From contig NZ_JAUSTW010000006.1 of the NCBI RefSeq assembly GCF_030813055.1, positions 62,001 through 126,000 on the forward strand: a stretch of 64,000 bases of DNA. The letters run 5' to 3'. This document shows positions 55,369 to 64,000 of this stretch, in pieces. Both the position numbers and the translations under genes were made by a program. The notes below the pieces were generated by a model. The model searched no databases. It had not been told where the DNA came from and saw only the letters and a list, made by a program, of their open reading frames with translations. The stretch's first letter is position 1, and the number at the start of each line of letters is the position of its first letter. The DNA comes from Neobacillus ginsengisoli. GTDB taxonomy: Bacteria > Bacillota > Bacilli > Bacillales_B > DSM-18226.

Positions 55369-56613
55369 ATGACGAACACAAATTCAGAAATTAACATGGG
55401 GGCATTGTTCCGTAATCCGGTGATCCGCACCATCTTGCTGTCAGCATTTTTTCTCCAAATTGGCATATGGGTGCGAAATTACTCAATTCTGTTATACGTG
55501 ATTGAACAAACACATGAAAATCCCGTAGCAGTTTCGCTTATTTCTGTTGCCGAATTTGCCCCGATTTTTCTATTCTCATTTATCGGTGGGACATTTGCGG
55601 ACAGGTGGCGCCCGAGACGAACGATGATTTGGTGTGATTTCCTTAGTGGAGTTTCGATTTTTGTCGTATTGATTACACTATTGTTTGGAAACTGGAAGGT
55701 TATTTTCTTCGCGACACTTGTTTCATCGATTCTTTCGCAGTTTTCACAGCCATCGGGCATGAAACTGTTCAAGCTTCATGTAAAAGAAGAATTGATTCAG
55801 CTCGGTATGTCAATGTATCAAACATTATTTGCTGTATTTATGATTCTTGGTCCAATTATCGGAACCTTTATTTATCAGCATTATGGCATTAGTGCAGCCA
55901 TTGCCATCATGGGAATTGCCTTTATGCTTTCGGCAGCTATTTTATTTATGCTGCCTCCTGACCGGGAAATCGAGGATAGTCAGGTGAAAACAACCCTGAT
56001 GCAGGAAATGAAAGCCGGATTCAGCTATGTTTGGAACAGCAGGGCGCTGACATTGCTTGGCGGCTGTTTTGCCGCTGCAGGTTTGGCATTGGGGCTAACC
56101 CAGCCGCTTGCGGTTTTCATTATTACCGAGCGATTAGAGTTACCGAAAGAGCAACTGCAGTGGCTGATGGCTGCTTTTGGAATCGGGATGATTTTGGGAG
56201 GCGGTCTTACGATAGGTCTGGCGAAAAAAACACCTCCGCAAATTCTGTTAGCAGTTGGTATGGCCGTCAATGCTGTCGGGTTGATTGTGGTGGGGCTATC
56301 AGATCAACTATGGATCACCTTAATAGCACAATTTATCAGCGGATTGTTTATGCCTTGTATACACATCGGCATCAATACGATGATTTTGCAGAACACAGAA
56401 GAAGCCTTTATTGGCAGGGTCAACGGTATTTTAAACCCGTTGTTTATGGGGACGATGGTCATCAGCATGAGTGCCAGCGGCTGGCTGAAACAATCCTTTT
56501 CGCTTCTAGCAATGTATGAAACCTCGGCACTGTTATTATTTATCGGTGTTCTTGCCCTCGTGCCGCTTTTTAAGCGGGCTCCTAGGGTATTGGAAAATGG
56601 CGAAAAAGTGTAG
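55369..56613 (+). CDS. MFS transporter (MFS_3, enterobactin-exporter-like)
   Basis: 414 residues, about 12 membrane segments. Motif A is FIGGTFADRWRPRRTMIWCD (about 74-93); LQEMK-type linker and AAFGIGMILGGGLTIGLAKK follow. Similar to the EntS-like branch of exporters that move hydrophobic drugs or siderophores. AAGGAGG precedes ATG 55369. An imperfect palindromic hairpin follows. Confidence 0.9.
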   Translation: MTNTNSEINMGALFRNPVIRTILLSAFFLQIGIWVRNYSILLYVIEQTHENPVAVSLISVAEFAPIFLFSFIGGTFADRWRPRRTMIWCDFLSGVSIFVVLITLLFGNWKVIFFATLVSSILSQFSQPSGMKLFKLHVKEELIQLGMSMYQTLFAVFMILGPIIGTFIYQHYGISAAIAIMGIAFMLSAAILFMLPPDREIEDSQVKTTLMQEMKAGFSYVWNSRALTLLGGCFAAAGLALGLTQPLAVFIITERLELPKEQLQWLMAAFGIGMILGGGLTIGLAKKTPPQILLAVGMAVNAVGLIVVGLSDQLWITLIAQFISGLFMPCIHIGINTMILQNTEEAFIGRVNGILNPLFMGTMVISMSASGWLKQSFSLLAMYETSALLLFIGVLALVPLFKRAPRVLENGEKV

Positions 56614-56621
56614 CATTTCAT

Positions 56622-56662
56622 GCTTTAAATCGCCGGGTTACAGTATCCCGGTGATTTAAAGC
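56622..56662 (+). terminator. hairpin after the MFS gene
   Basis: 16-bp stem GCTTTAAATCGCCGGG / CCCGGTGATTTAAAGC with one G-T pair. The following bases are only moderately T-rich. Confidence 0.7.
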
Positions 56663-56689
56663 GATTTAGTTTAAAGGAGAATGGTTGGT

Positions 56690-57376
56690 ATGGTTGAATT
56701 GAAGGAATATAAGATTAGTAGCTATGATGAAGCAATAAATGTGATTAAGGAAGTCGGTTTTCTTCCGCTCTCCTCTTTAATCCCCAACTATCCTTCACTT
56801 GATAGCATTACGTCGAAGGAGCAGTGGCATACGGGCTCGGAATTCGACCCTTGGATGTGGCGTGCGCAATTTCCGGTGGATGGAGCTGCTGCATACGGCA
56901 AATTCGTAAAGAAAAAATCGGTTCTAATTTCTGCCGATCTGCTTCCTATAATCAGAGCAATAGTAGGTTCCAAGCGCTCGGTGAAGGAGCGATATCAGGA
57001 TGGATTGGTTTCAAGAGAGGCTTTGGAATTGTTTTCGCTTATCTGTGAGGAAGAAGGAATTGACACTAGAGTATTAAGAGTTAAAGCAGGGATGAAGGAT
57101 AAAGAAAAGAAAAAAGCATTTGATAACGCCCTGTTAGAATTACAAGAATCCATGGATATTGTGGTGTCAGGTACCAAGGAGAAAACAAACGAATCAGGCG
57201 AGAAGAACGGCTGGAGCAGTACGTCCTTTGAAACAATGGAACATTGGGCAAAAAATCATGCTATTAATCAATCTATAATTGATCCGGATGAGGCGAAAAA
57301 GGATCTCCGGAATCATTTTGCTACCATGTGCAGCCCGGAATCAATGAAAGCTTTAGGTAAAATTTTTAATTTTTAA
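56690..57376 (+). CDS. AlkZ-related hypothetical protein
   Basis: 228 residues, cytosolic. Conserved-looking blocks: SKEQWHTGSEFDPWMWRAQF, PVDGAAAYGKFVKKKSVLIS and YQDGLVSREALELFSLICEE, ending in a helical tail. I associate the first block with proteins annotated as AlkZ-related, but cannot verify it; no glycosylase catalytic motif is seen. ATG 56690 is 10 bases after AAAGGAG; ATG 56681 is too close. Confidence 0.6.
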   Translation: MVELKEYKISSYDEAINVIKEVGFLPLSSLIPNYPSLDSITSKEQWHTGSEFDPWMWRAQFPVDGAAAYGKFVKKKSVLISADLLPIIRAIVGSKRSVKERYQDGLVSREALELFSLICEEEGIDTRVLRVKAGMKDKEKKKAFDNALLELQESMDIVVSGTKEKTNESGEKNGWSSTSFETMEHWAKNHAINQSIIDPDEAKKDLRNHFATMCSPESMKALGKIFNF

Positions 57377-57424
57377 AAAGATAGATTATTAAAAGAACCT
57401 TTTCAAGAAAATTAAAAAACCTAC

Positions 57425-57453
57425 TTGACACGTAGGAAAAGTCAGAATAAAAT
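57425..57453 (+). promoter_or_regulatory. near-consensus sigma-A promoter
   Basis: TTGACA (57425-57430), exactly 17 bp, TAAAAT (57448-57453). The transcript would start near 57460, run into the terminator at 57530-57570, and reach yezD at 57706 only if it reads through. Confidence 0.75.
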
Positions 57454-57459
57454 GTAAAT

Positions 57460-57570
57460 AATTTAAAGGATTCCCAATTACGATACGGAAGCCTAGTAAA
57501 ATATTTAATAATTAGCTGATTGGATAACCAAAGGCTTATACTCACTAACGTGAGTATAAGCCTTTTTTAG
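57460..57570 (+). ncRNA. putative short leader RNA or small RNA upstream of yezD
   Basis: About 110 nt bounded by the promoter at 57425 and an intrinsic terminator with a 15-bp stem (AAAGGCTTATACTCA / TGAGTATAAGCC TTT) and a T-run. No open frame with a ribosome site. I see no T-box or SAM-riboswitch signature. Could be an attenuated leader of the sulfate operon or an independent small RNA. Confidence 0.45.
57530..57570 (+). terminator. terminator/attenuator upstream of yezD
   Basis: AAAGGCTTATACTCA and TGAGTATAAGCCTTT form a perfect stem with a 6-base loop, followed by TTTTAG. Confidence 0.88.
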
Positions 57571-57705
57571 TCGAAAGGAGCCTGGTCAGTATGACCCATC
57601 CTCTTAATAAGTGCAGTCCGCATTGTTGCACAGTGAAAATTTTTCATCATAAAAACCTAGTAATCTTATAAGATATTAAGAATTTAAAAATTGGGAGATG
57701 ATTAA

Positions 57706-57867
57706 ATGGCGGTAGTTGATCAAGCGAAAGTGAATTTCATTTTATCGACTCTAAAAAATATGGAGTACGGTTCTGTCATCATTACGGTTCATGATGGTAC
57801 TATCACGCAAATTGATAAAACAGAGAAAACCCGTTTCGGGGCTAAAAAACCTCTTCATAAAAATTAG
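57706..57867 (+). CDS. yezD: YezD family (DUF2292) small protein
   Basis: 53 residues: AVVDQAKVNFILSTLKNMEY, GSVIITVHDGTITQIDKTEK and TRFGAKKPLHKN. It fits the YezD/DUF2292 family of short proteins often found in front of sulfate or sulfur-amino-acid genes. ATG 57706 follows GGGAGATG. The sulfate transporter operon starts 204 bp downstream, supporting a sulfur-related role that remains unproven. Confidence 0.85.
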   Translation: MAVVDQAKVNFILSTLKNMEYGSVIITVHDGTITQIDKTEKTRFGAKKPLHKN

Positions 57868-57921
57868 GTGACAACACCGGAACTTTTTTACTTAACCAAA
57901 AATAGCCGATCAGTCGTACTG

Positions 57922-58048
57922 AAGGCTGCTTATTTTTTGAATGTGAAAAGAGCTTGTTCATTGAATCTTCAATCGTATTGATTTGCGATTTGGTTAAATT
58001 CGGGCAAAGCTCTTCCGCATGCTTCAAAAAAATAAGCAGCCTTTTTGT
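57922..58048 (+). repeat. long hairpin between yezD and the sulfate-binding gene
   Basis: Outer arms AAGGCTGCTTATTTTTTGAA (57922-57941) and the complementary 58023-58043 (one extra base), inner arms AAGAGCTTG / CAAAGCTCTT, ending in CTTTTTG. The 122-bp structure could be a terminator/attenuator or a miniature mobile element. A 61-codon minus-strand frame runs through it without a ribosome site. Confidence 0.6.
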
Positions 58049-58070
58049 ATATAAAAAAGGGGGAAATAAA

Positions 58071-59129
58071 ATGTTGAAAAATCAAAAAAATCTATTCAAA
58101 TTTACACTTGTTTTAATCTTATTGACCGTTCTCCTCGCAGCCTGCAGCAGTAATAAGGGAGTAACAAGCCAAAAAACTACAGAAAAGAAAACCTCGGTTG
58201 AATTATTGAATGTATCATACGACCCAACCAGGGAGCTCTATTCACAGTTCAATAAGGCATTTTCTAAATATTGGGAAGGTAAAACAGGCCAGCCTGTTAC
58301 GGTTAAACAGTCGCATGGCGGTTCGGGAAGCCAAGGACGTGCGGTCATTGACGGCCTTCAAGCCGATGTTGTGACATTAGCACTCGCCAATGATATCGAT
58401 GAGATCGCAAACAAAGGGAACCTGCTTGCGAAGGACTGGCAGACAAAGCTGAAGGATAATTCGACTCCCTATACTTCGACGATTGTTTTTCTCGTTAGAA
58501 AAGGAAACCCAAAGGGCATTAAGGATTGGGATGATTTAACCAAAAAAGGCGTTTCCGTTATCACTCCAAACCCTAAGACATCAGGAGGAGCAAGATGGAA
58601 TTACCTGGCGGCTTGGGCTTATGCGCAAGAAAAATATAAAGGCAGTGAAAAAGAAATTAACTCATTTATGAGTCAATTATATAAAAATGTCGCGGTATTA
58701 GATTCAGGAGCACGTGGTGCTACGACTACCTTTGTCGAACGGGGAATTGGAGATGTCTTAATTGCTTGGGAGAACGAAGCCTACTTGACGCTTAATGAAT
58801 TAGGAAAGGACAAATTTGAAATTGTGATTCCTTCCCTTAGTATTCTGGCGGAACCTCCGGTAGCCGTTGTTGATAAAAATGTGGATAAAAAAGGTACCAG
58901 AAAGGTAGCAGAAGCCTATCTAAATTATCTTTATTCAGATGAAGGGCAGGAAATTATCGCAAAAAATTATTACCGCCCGCGAAATCAAACGATTCTGGCA
59001 AAGTATCAAGATCAATTTCCAAAAATGAATTTAGTGACGATTGATGACTATTTCGGCGGCTGGAAAAAAGCCCAGGAGAAGCATTTTAATGATGGCGGAA
59101 CCTTTGATCAAATTTATCAGCCGAAATAG
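58071..59129 (+). CDS. sbp: sulfate ABC transporter substrate-binding lipoprotein
   Basis: 352 residues. A lipoprotein signal peptide with lipobox LLAACSS (Cys about residue 24) anchors it outside the membrane. Sbp/CysP family blocks: [74 protein letters not shown] and NYYRPRN. Delivers sulfate or thiosulfate to CysTWA. ATG 58071 has AAGGGGG upstream; upstream in-frame codons lie in the hairpin. Confidence 0.94.
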   Translation: MLKNQKNLFKFTLVLILLTVLLAACSSNKGVTSQKTTEKKTSVELLNVSYDPTRELYSQFNKAFSKYWEGKTGQPVTVKQSHGGSGSQGRAVIDGLQADVVTLALANDIDEIANKGNLLAKDWQTKLKDNSTPYTSTIVFLVRKGNPKGIKDWDDLTKKGVSVITPNPKTSGGARWNYLAAWAYAQEKYKGSEKEINSFMSQLYKNVAVLDSGARGATTTFVERGIGDVLIAWENEAYLTLNELGKDKFEIVIPSLSILAEPPVAVVDKNVDKKGTRKVAEAYLNYLYSDEGQEIIAKNYYRPRNQTILAKYQDQFPKMNLVTIDDYFGGWKKAQEKHFNDGGTFDQIYQPK

Positions 59130-59179
59130 GGGCATTTTATCCGCAAATCTAAACAGCTCATACGAAAGGAGTCAACTCC

Positions 59180-60007
59180 ATGGCTCGATTCCAAAGTTTA
59201 AAGAAAAATAGCGTCCTACCGGGTTTTGGATTATCGCTTGGATTTACGATGTTTTACATTAGTATCCTGGTTATTCTGCCATTATCGATGATTTTTTTAA
59301 ATTCTTTCACCGTTGAATGGTCAAAAATTTGGAGTACCATTTCTGACCCTAGAGTGGTGGCCTCCTATCGGCTTAGCTTTGGCGCTTCCTTCACCGCCGC
59401 ACTCATCAATGTGATTTTTGGGGTGTTAATCGCCTGGGTTTTGGTTCGCTATCGGTTTCTAGGCAGCCGCATCATCGACGGACTAGTAGATTTGCCGTTT
59501 GCTTTACCTACAGCGATTGCGGGTATTGCCTTAACCACCTTGTATACGCAAAATGGCTGGATTGGCAAGTTCCTCAGCTTCAAAGTCGCCTATACACCTC
59601 TTGGCATCACACTTGCCTTAACGTTTATCGGCTTGCCGTTTGTGGTTCGAACAGTTCAGCCTGTATTGCAAAGCCTGGATCACGAAATAGAAGAAGCTTC
59701 TGCTAGTTTAGGAGCTAACCGGATGCAGACATTTGTAAAAGTTATTCTGCCTGAATTGCTTCCCGCAGCTCTGACAGGATTTGCGCTTGCATTTGCCCGG
59801 GCTCTTGGGGAATATGGGTCGGTTGTGTTTATCGCAGGAAATATGCCGATGCGTACAGAAATTACCCCGCTGTTAATCATGACAAAGCTTGAACAATACG
59901 ATTATGCCGGAGCTACGGCGATTGCAGCGGTTATGCTTATATTTTCGTTTATCCTGTTATTCATTATTAATCTATTACAATGGTGGACTAACAAAAAAAT
60001 TTTATGA
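59180..60007 (+). CDS. cysT: sulfate ABC transporter permease CysT
   Basis: 275 residues, six to seven membrane helices. Opens LPGFGLSLGFTMFYISILVI; the EAA loop contacting the ATPase is EIEEASASLGANRMQTFVKVI LPE-like (about 170-195). Permease half of the sulfate importer, paired with CysW after 9 bp. AAAGGAG precedes ATG 59180. Confidence 0.94.
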   Translation: MARFQSLKKNSVLPGFGLSLGFTMFYISILVILPLSMIFLNSFTVEWSKIWSTISDPRVVASYRLSFGASFTAALINVIFGVLIAWVLVRYRFLGSRIIDGLVDLPFALPTAIAGIALTTLYTQNGWIGKFLSFKVAYTPLGITLALTFIGLPFVVRTVQPVLQSLDHEIEEASASLGANRMQTFVKVILPELLPAALTGFALAFARALGEYGSVVFIAGNMPMRTEITPLLIMTKLEQYDYAGATAIAAVMLIFSFILLFIINLLQWWTNKKIL

Positions 60008-60016
60008 GGTGTCATT

Positions 60017-60895
60017 ATGGCTGGAAGTGTTTCTTTGCAATATTCCAATACACAGCTCCAAACCACGGTCAAACCTTCTGAACCGCGACTGGTGCGCTGG
60101 ATACTTATTATTCTTGCCCTAGCATTTTTAGGTTTATTTTTGGTGCTGCCGCTTGTGGCCATTTTTATCAAAGCGTTTGAAAAGGGCGGCGAAGTTTTTC
60201 TATCTGCCATCAGCAATCCCGACGCTTTATCAGCGATCAAGTTAACCTTTTTAGTTGCTCTAATTACGGTTCCTCTGAATGCGGTATTTGGGATTGCAGC
60301 AGCCTGGGCGGTTACCAAGTTTCAATTTAAGGGAAAGAATCTCTTGATTACGGTTATTGACCTTCCATTTGCCATCTCGCCAGTAATTGCGGGATTGGTA
60401 TTTGTCTTATTATTCAGTTCCCACGGTTTGTTTGGACAATGGCTGTTGGACCATAATCTAAGAATTATCTTCGCCGTACCCGGGATTGTCCTGGCGACAC
60501 TTTTGGTGACATTGCCATTTGTTGCCCGAGAGCTGATTCCGTTAATGCAGACACAAGGGACAGCAGATGAAGAGGCGTCATTGACGTTGGGGGCGAGCGG
60601 GTGGAAGACGTTTCTATTGGTGACCTTGCCGAATATTAAATGGGGCCTATTGTATGGAATGATTTTGTGCAGTGCCCGAGCGATTGGAGAATTTGGTGCC
60701 GTGTCGGTGGTATCAGGTCATATTCGCGGGGTAACGAACACAATGCCGCTTCATATTGAAATTTTATACAATGAATATCAATTTTCCGCGGCCTTTGCCG
60801 TTGCTTCGTTAATGTCATTGCTCGCGATCATCACGTTAATTGTGAAAAATTTAGTTGAGTGGAAAGCCAAAAAGTCCTTTGGAGGAGAAGTGTAA
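60017..60895 (+). CDS. cysW: sulfate ABC transporter permease CysW
   Basis: 292 residues. Membrane helices from about residue 28; [20 protein letters not shown] is characteristic of CysW, and the EAA loop is [20 protein letters not shown]. Partner permease of CysT. GAGGTG precedes the ATG; cysA starts one base after the stop codon. Confidence 0.94.
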   Translation: MAGSVSLQYSNTQLQTTVKPSEPRLVRWILIILALAFLGLFLVLPLVAIFIKAFEKGGEVFLSAISNPDALSAIKLTFLVALITVPLNAVFGIAAAWAVTKFQFKGKNLLITVIDLPFAISPVIAGLVFVLLFSSHGLFGQWLLDHNLRIIFAVPGIVLATLLVTLPFVARELIPLMQTQGTADEEASLTLGASGWKTFLLVTLPNIKWGLLYGMILCSARAIGEFGAVSVVSGHIRGVTNTMPLHIEILYNEYQFSAAFAVASLMSLLAIITLIVKNLVEWKAKKSFGGEV

Positions 60896-60896
60896 G

Positions 60897-61967
60897 ATGA
60901 GCATTAAAATTCAAAATATCTCAAAATCGTTCGGTACCTTTAATGCGCTTGATAATATTACAATTGATATTCAAACAGGTGAACTCATCGCCCTTCTTGG
61001 ACCGTCCGGGTCCGGGAAAACATCACTTTTAAGGATTATTGCGGGATTGGAAGCGGCGAATCAGGGATCCATCCTGTTTGGAGAGAAGGATATGACTCAT
61101 ATTAACACAAAGGAGCGTAAAGTCGGCTTTGTGTTTCAGCATTATGCCTTGTTTCGGCATATGACGGTGTTTGAAAATATCGCCTATGGATTAAAAGTGA
61201 GGCCTAGAAAAACGCGCCCTTCGAAACAGGAAATTGAGGAGAAGGTAAATGAATTGCTTAAGCTAGTGAAACTGGAGGCTTTTGCCCATCGTTATCCCTT
61301 CCATTTGTCCGGAGGGCAGCGGCAACGGGTTGCGCTGGCAAGAGCATTAGCGGTTGAACCGAAGGTGCTTTTATTAGATGAACCGTTCGGGGCCTTAGAT
61401 GCAAAAGTTCGAAAAGATCTTCGCAGATGGTTACGTAAGCTCCATGATGATTATCAGATTACCAGCATTTTTGTTACTCATGATCAGGAGGAAGCACTGG
61501 ATGTTGCTGATCGGATTGTCGTCATGAATGATGGAAGGATTGAACAAATCGGCACCCCGGAGGAAGTATATGAATTTCCTAAAAGTCCGTTTGTCTATCA
61601 ATTTTTAGGAAATGTAAATTTATTTAAAGGCCGCCTGCATAATGGGAAATTAAAACAGGGCAATTTTGAAGTGGATGCAACGGAGTTTGCGGGAGCGGAA
61701 AATAGAGAAGCAGTTGGTTATGTCCGTCCTCATGATATCAGTATCGAGCGCCAGACAAGTGTGAATGCTGTTTCTGCTAAAATTAGTCATATTCATTTTG
61801 TGGGAGCTTCCGTTCAGCTGGAATTGATCCGCAAAGATACAGGTGAATTTTTAGAAGCAGAGTTAACGAAGGAACGCTATCACAGTTTACATTTGAAACC
61901 CGGTGAGGATGTGTTTGTGAAACCAAAACAGCTGCGGGTGTTTATACCGGAGGACTATTCAATATAA
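60897..61967 (+). CDS. cysA: sulfate ABC transporter ATP-binding protein CysA
   Basis: 356 residues. Walker [10 protein letters not shown] (about 36-44), Q-loop VFQHYALF, signature [15 protein letters not shown], Walker [13 protein letters not shown], switch His in [11 protein letters not shown]; the C-terminal TOBE-like domain starts about 240 ([12 protein letters not shown], later [13 protein letters not shown]). Energises sulfate import. ATG 60897 follows GGAGGAG; the longer frame from 60855 lies within cysW. Confidence 0.95.
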   Translation: MSIKIQNISKSFGTFNALDNITIDIQTGELIALLGPSGSGKTSLLRIIAGLEAANQGSILFGEKDMTHINTKERKVGFVFQHYALFRHMTVFENIAYGLKVRPRKTRPSKQEIEEKVNELLKLVKLEAFAHRYPFHLSGGQRQRVALARALAVEPKVLLLDEPFGALDAKVRKDLRRWLRKLHDDYQITSIFVTHDQEEALDVADRIVVMNDGRIEQIGTPEEVYEFPKSPFVYQFLGNVNLFKGRLHNGKLKQGNFEVDATEFAGAENREAVGYVRPHDISIERQTSVNAVSAKISHIHFVGASVQLELIRKDTGEFLEAELTKERYHSLHLKPGEDVFVKPKQLRVFIPEDYSI

Positions 61968-62010
61968 AAAAGAGATGATTTGGAAAGTAAAAATTATTAA
62001 TCAAATGTTT

Positions 62011-62050
62011 GACTGAAAAGGGCGGTTCTTAAATGACCCGTCCTTTTTTT
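62011..62050 (+). terminator. terminator of the sulfate operon
   Basis: Imperfect stem AAAAGGGCGGTT / GACCCGTCCTTTT followed by a seven-base T-run. Confidence 0.65.
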
Positions 62051-62161
62051 GTTATGTATGCTTTCATATATTGAATAAGTTTCATAGCATAAATATTTAA
62101 TGAATAAACTATTTACGTGTTGGGTTTCTAAAATAAAGAATAGTTAATGGGGGAGTGGAAG

Positions 62162-62608
62162 ATGAGATTTTTTCAAGTAATAGGAATACCGGGTAATAAA
62201 GTGGAATTGTTGGAGTATACACCTAATGGGATGGTGAAATTAAGAGATTTAGGAACCAATAAAATAATCGAAACAACACAGCATGCCTTTGAAATGGCAT
62301 TTGAGGCAACAGTGTACTCAGTTGCAGCAAATGAAAAAGAAAAGACCAAAGTGTTGAATAAGAAGTTAACACAAAAGGATATAGATACGATTTTAGAAAA
62401 ATCACAAATGGAAATTTTCGAACTGTTTGGTAAATGTACACTGGTAGCTGTTAAGCTCCAAAATGGTTTTATTATTACCGAATCAACTGCTTGTGATGAT
62501 CCTGCTAACTATAATAAAGAGACGAACATTCAAATATGTTTAGAACGTATCAAAAATAAGATTTGGGAATTTGAAACTTACAACCTACAAAGTATGTTAA
62601 CTGATTAA
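62162..62608 (+). CDS. Gp49-domain protein (phage-related)
   Basis: 148 residues. An N-terminal barrel-like segment (about 1-60, RFFQVIGIPGNKVELLEYTP) is followed by a C-terminal domain resembling phage Gp49-type proteins: LTQKDIDTILEKSQMEIFEL, TLVAVKLQNGFIITESTACD and NIQICLERIKNKIWEFETYN. No other phage gene is near. ATG 62162 has GGGGGAG 6 bases before it; ATG 62147 precedes that site. Function unknown. Confidence 0.65.
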   Translation: MRFFQVIGIPGNKVELLEYTPNGMVKLRDLGTNKIIETTQHAFEMAFEATVYSVAANEKEKTKVLNKKLTQKDIDTILEKSQMEIFELFGKCTLVAVKLQNGFIITESTACDDPANYNKETNIQICLERIKNKIWEFETYNLQSMLTD

Positions 62609-62724
62609 AGGAGATTACAGTAATTGCTTCAAATAACCATTCAAAAGAGCATACTTAAAAATGTTATTTTAAATTTAAGATTATAAGTGAGTTCCTCAAA
62701 AACATAAATATAATGTCTTACATT

Positions 62725-62772
62725 AAAAAGGATAGATAAGACCAAACAAAATACTTTTTCTATCCTTTTTTG
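62725..62772. terminator. bidirectional terminator
   Basis: AAAAAGGATAG / CTATCCTTTTT stem with a long loop, lying between the Gp49-like gene and the minus-strand thiolase. Confidence 0.75.
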
Positions 62773-62812
62773 TACAATAAATAACCTCATTTACTACAAC
62801 AACGTACCGTTA

Positions 62813-63934
62813 TTAACCAATCACTTCACTTGAACCTTCCGCCATCACTTCAAACAGCACCGCAACGCCAATTCCGCCGCCGCTTCCAATCGCAGCGAGC
62901 ACGTACTTTGCTCCCTTTCTTCGTTGAACTTCATAGAAAAGCCGTGTGACAAGGATTGCACCGGACGCACCATAGGGGTGGCCAATTGTTAAGGCACCGC
63001 CCGACACATTCAGTTTTTCAAATGGAATCCGGAGTTCCTGTGCGCAGGCAGCTATTTTCGAAGCAAATGCTTCATTGATTTCGAACAAATCAATATCCTC
63101 AATGGTCAGCCGGTTTCTTTTTAAAAGAGTCCGGATGGCGGGAACAGGGGCAATTCCCGGAAACTGAGGATGCACGCCTGCAACCTCGCTGTCGACAAAA
63201 CGAAGCACGGGCGGAAAGCCAAGGCGTTCCGCCGTTTCCTCCTCCATCACCAAGACAGCTGCGGCCCCGTCATGAATGCCGCAGCTGTTGGCTGCCGTGA
63301 CAGTGCCATTTCCTTTGATAAAAATAGGTTTGGCCCGATTTAGCAGGGCCGGCATGTTTCGCTCCTTTAGAAGCTCTTCATCCTGGTCCTGTTCCTCAAT
63401 CGGAACGATTTCTTCCTTATAAAGTTCTTTTTTAAAAGCTGCCCGGGAACGTTCATAACTTAGTAGTGCAAATTGATCCTGCATATCTTTGGTGATTCCG
63501 TATTCCCGCGCCACATACTCGGCGGCAGTTCCCATATCCGGGTCTCCAATGCTGTCAGGAGAGAATCGCGCTCTTTTTTGAAAGGGGGAGGTGCTCGTAC
63601 TTTCAACACCGCCTGCAAGATAGCACTGACCGGCACCGCCTTGAATCAAATAGCATGCCATCCGAATAGCCTCAAGTCCGGCACTGCATTGACGATCAAG
63701 TGTTAATCCGGTTGCCGAAAGGGGCAATCCTGCTTGAAGGGCCGAAACCCTAGCAACATTTCCGCCGGGTCCTGTCACATTTCCCAAAATAACATCATCA
63801 ACCAATTCTTCGATACAGCTTGCAAGCTCGCTAAGGACGGGTGAGGCCAGCTCATGGGTCTCCAGGGCTTGGAGCATTCCATTCCTTTTGCCAATCGGGG
63901 TCCGTTTTGCTTTTACGATGACTGCTTTTTTAAT
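62813..63934 (-). CDS. thiolase family acetyl-CoA C-acyltransferase (YhfS-like), probable ATT start
   Basis: 373 residues if it starts at ATT 63934: the frame then begins (M)KKAVIVKAKRTPIGKRNGML, the exact thiolase N-terminus. TCACCTT at 63941-63947 gives AAGGTGA on this strand 6 bases before ATT, and an in-frame TGA lies just upstream, so no ATG is available before 63877. The nucleophile is in DRQCSAGLEA; His is in IGHPYGASGA. The usual second Cys in CxGGGxG is replaced (AIGSGGGIG). Overlaps the upstream acyl-CoA ligase stop. Fatty-acid degradation or ketoacyl metabolism. Confidence 0.85.
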   Translation of the reverse strand: MKKAVIVKAKRTPIGKRNGMLQALETHELASPVLSELASCIEELVDDVILGNVTGPGGNVARVSALQAGLPLSATGLTLDRQCSAGLEAIRMACYLIQGGAGQCYLAGGVESTSTSPFQKRARFSPDSIGDPDMGTAAEYVAREYGITKDMQDQFALLSYERSRAAFKKELYKEEIVPIEEQDQDEELLKERNMPALLNRAKPIFIKGNGTVTAANSCGIHDGAAAVLVMEEETAERLGFPPVLRFVDSEVAGVHPQFPGIAPVPAIRTLLKRNRLTIEDIDLFEINEAFASKIAACAQELRIPFEKLNVSGGALTIGHPYGASGAILVTRLFYEVQRRKGAKYVLAAIGSGGGIGVAVLFEVMAEGSSEVIG

Positions 63935-64000
63935 GTCTGTTCACCTTGCTTTCGATTAATTCTCTCACTTGAGGGCGGGCGATTTTCCCGCTCGTTGTAT
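63930..64000 (-). CDS. acyl-CoA synthetase (AMP-binding), C-terminal end, partial
   Basis: The minus-strand frame entering from the right edge reads TTSGKIARPQVRELIESKVN RH then TAA at 63932-63930. TSGKIAR is the conserved C-terminal lysine motif of AMP-forming acyl-CoA ligases. Only 22 codons are in the window. With the thiolase it matches a yhfT-yhfS-like pair. Confidence 0.75.
   Translation of the reverse strand, partial: TTSGKIARPQVRELIESKVNRH

Noticed and set aside
55023..55466. 147-codon minus-strand frame opposite the MFS gene start
   Set aside because: Shadow of the MFS coding sequence and AT-rich intergenic DNA.
57842..58027. 61-codon minus-strand frame inside the long hairpin upstream of sbp
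   Set aside because: No ribosome site and lies in an inverted repeat; kept only as part of the hairpin feature.

Overview
This is a low-GC Firmicute chromosome segment, most likely from a spore-forming Bacillaceae of the Bacillus/Neobacillus/Peribacillus type. Supporting signs are AGGAGG-type ribosome sites with frequent GTG/TTG starts, a paiAB pair, a CshA-type helicase, a Spo0M-like protein, a YezD protein, a YkoP-type deacetylase and perfect TnrA/GlnR boxes. No rRNA, tRNA or CRISPR array was seen.

Layout. 0-2.8 kb: end of an aromatic meta-cleavage locus (IclR regulator, acylating acetaldehyde dehydrogenase, 4-hydroxy-2-oxovalerate aldolase). 2.8-42 kb: an accessory region of small stress, resistance and regulator modules (MerR-TipAS, PaiAB, GyrI-like proteins, WYL regulator, hydrolase-TetR, AraC/aldo-keto reductase/SDR, sugar efflux, several GNATs, VOC proteins, old yellow enzyme, a YkoP-type deacetylase/phosphodiesterase cluster, ferritin-like protein, AIM24). 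It holds many decayed genes and a dispersed hairpin repeat with the core CAATCGGGCGC. Several broken genes keep both ends and lack the middle (MarR, MGDG-synthase-like, glutathionyl-hydroquinone reductase; malic enzyme further right). 42-51 kb: nitrogen and C4-dicarboxylate block: two DAACS symporters flank nitrite reductase nasDE, followed by a DctR/DctS-type two-component system and a malic-enzyme remnant. Perfect TnrA/GlnR boxes precede nasD and the second symporter. 51-57.4 kb: HAD phosphatase plus glycerol-1-phosphate dehydrogenase-like pair, a PLA2-motif mini-protein, Spo0M-like protein, MFS exporter and an AlkZ-related protein. 57.4-62 kb: sulfate uptake locus (yezD, binding lipoprotein, cysT, cysW, cysA) with a possible short leader RNA. 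62-64 kb: a Gp49-domain protein and a fatty-acid locus on the minus strand (acyl-CoA ligase end, then a thiolase that apparently starts with ATT).

The most unusual items are the hairpin repeat family, whose stems vary in a compensatory way; two paralogous ribbon-helix-helix proteins, one with an iteron-like promoter; the paired palindrome/TnrA modules; and the ATT-started thiolase overlapping the stop codon of its upstream gene. All functional calls were made by reading the sequence without database searches.
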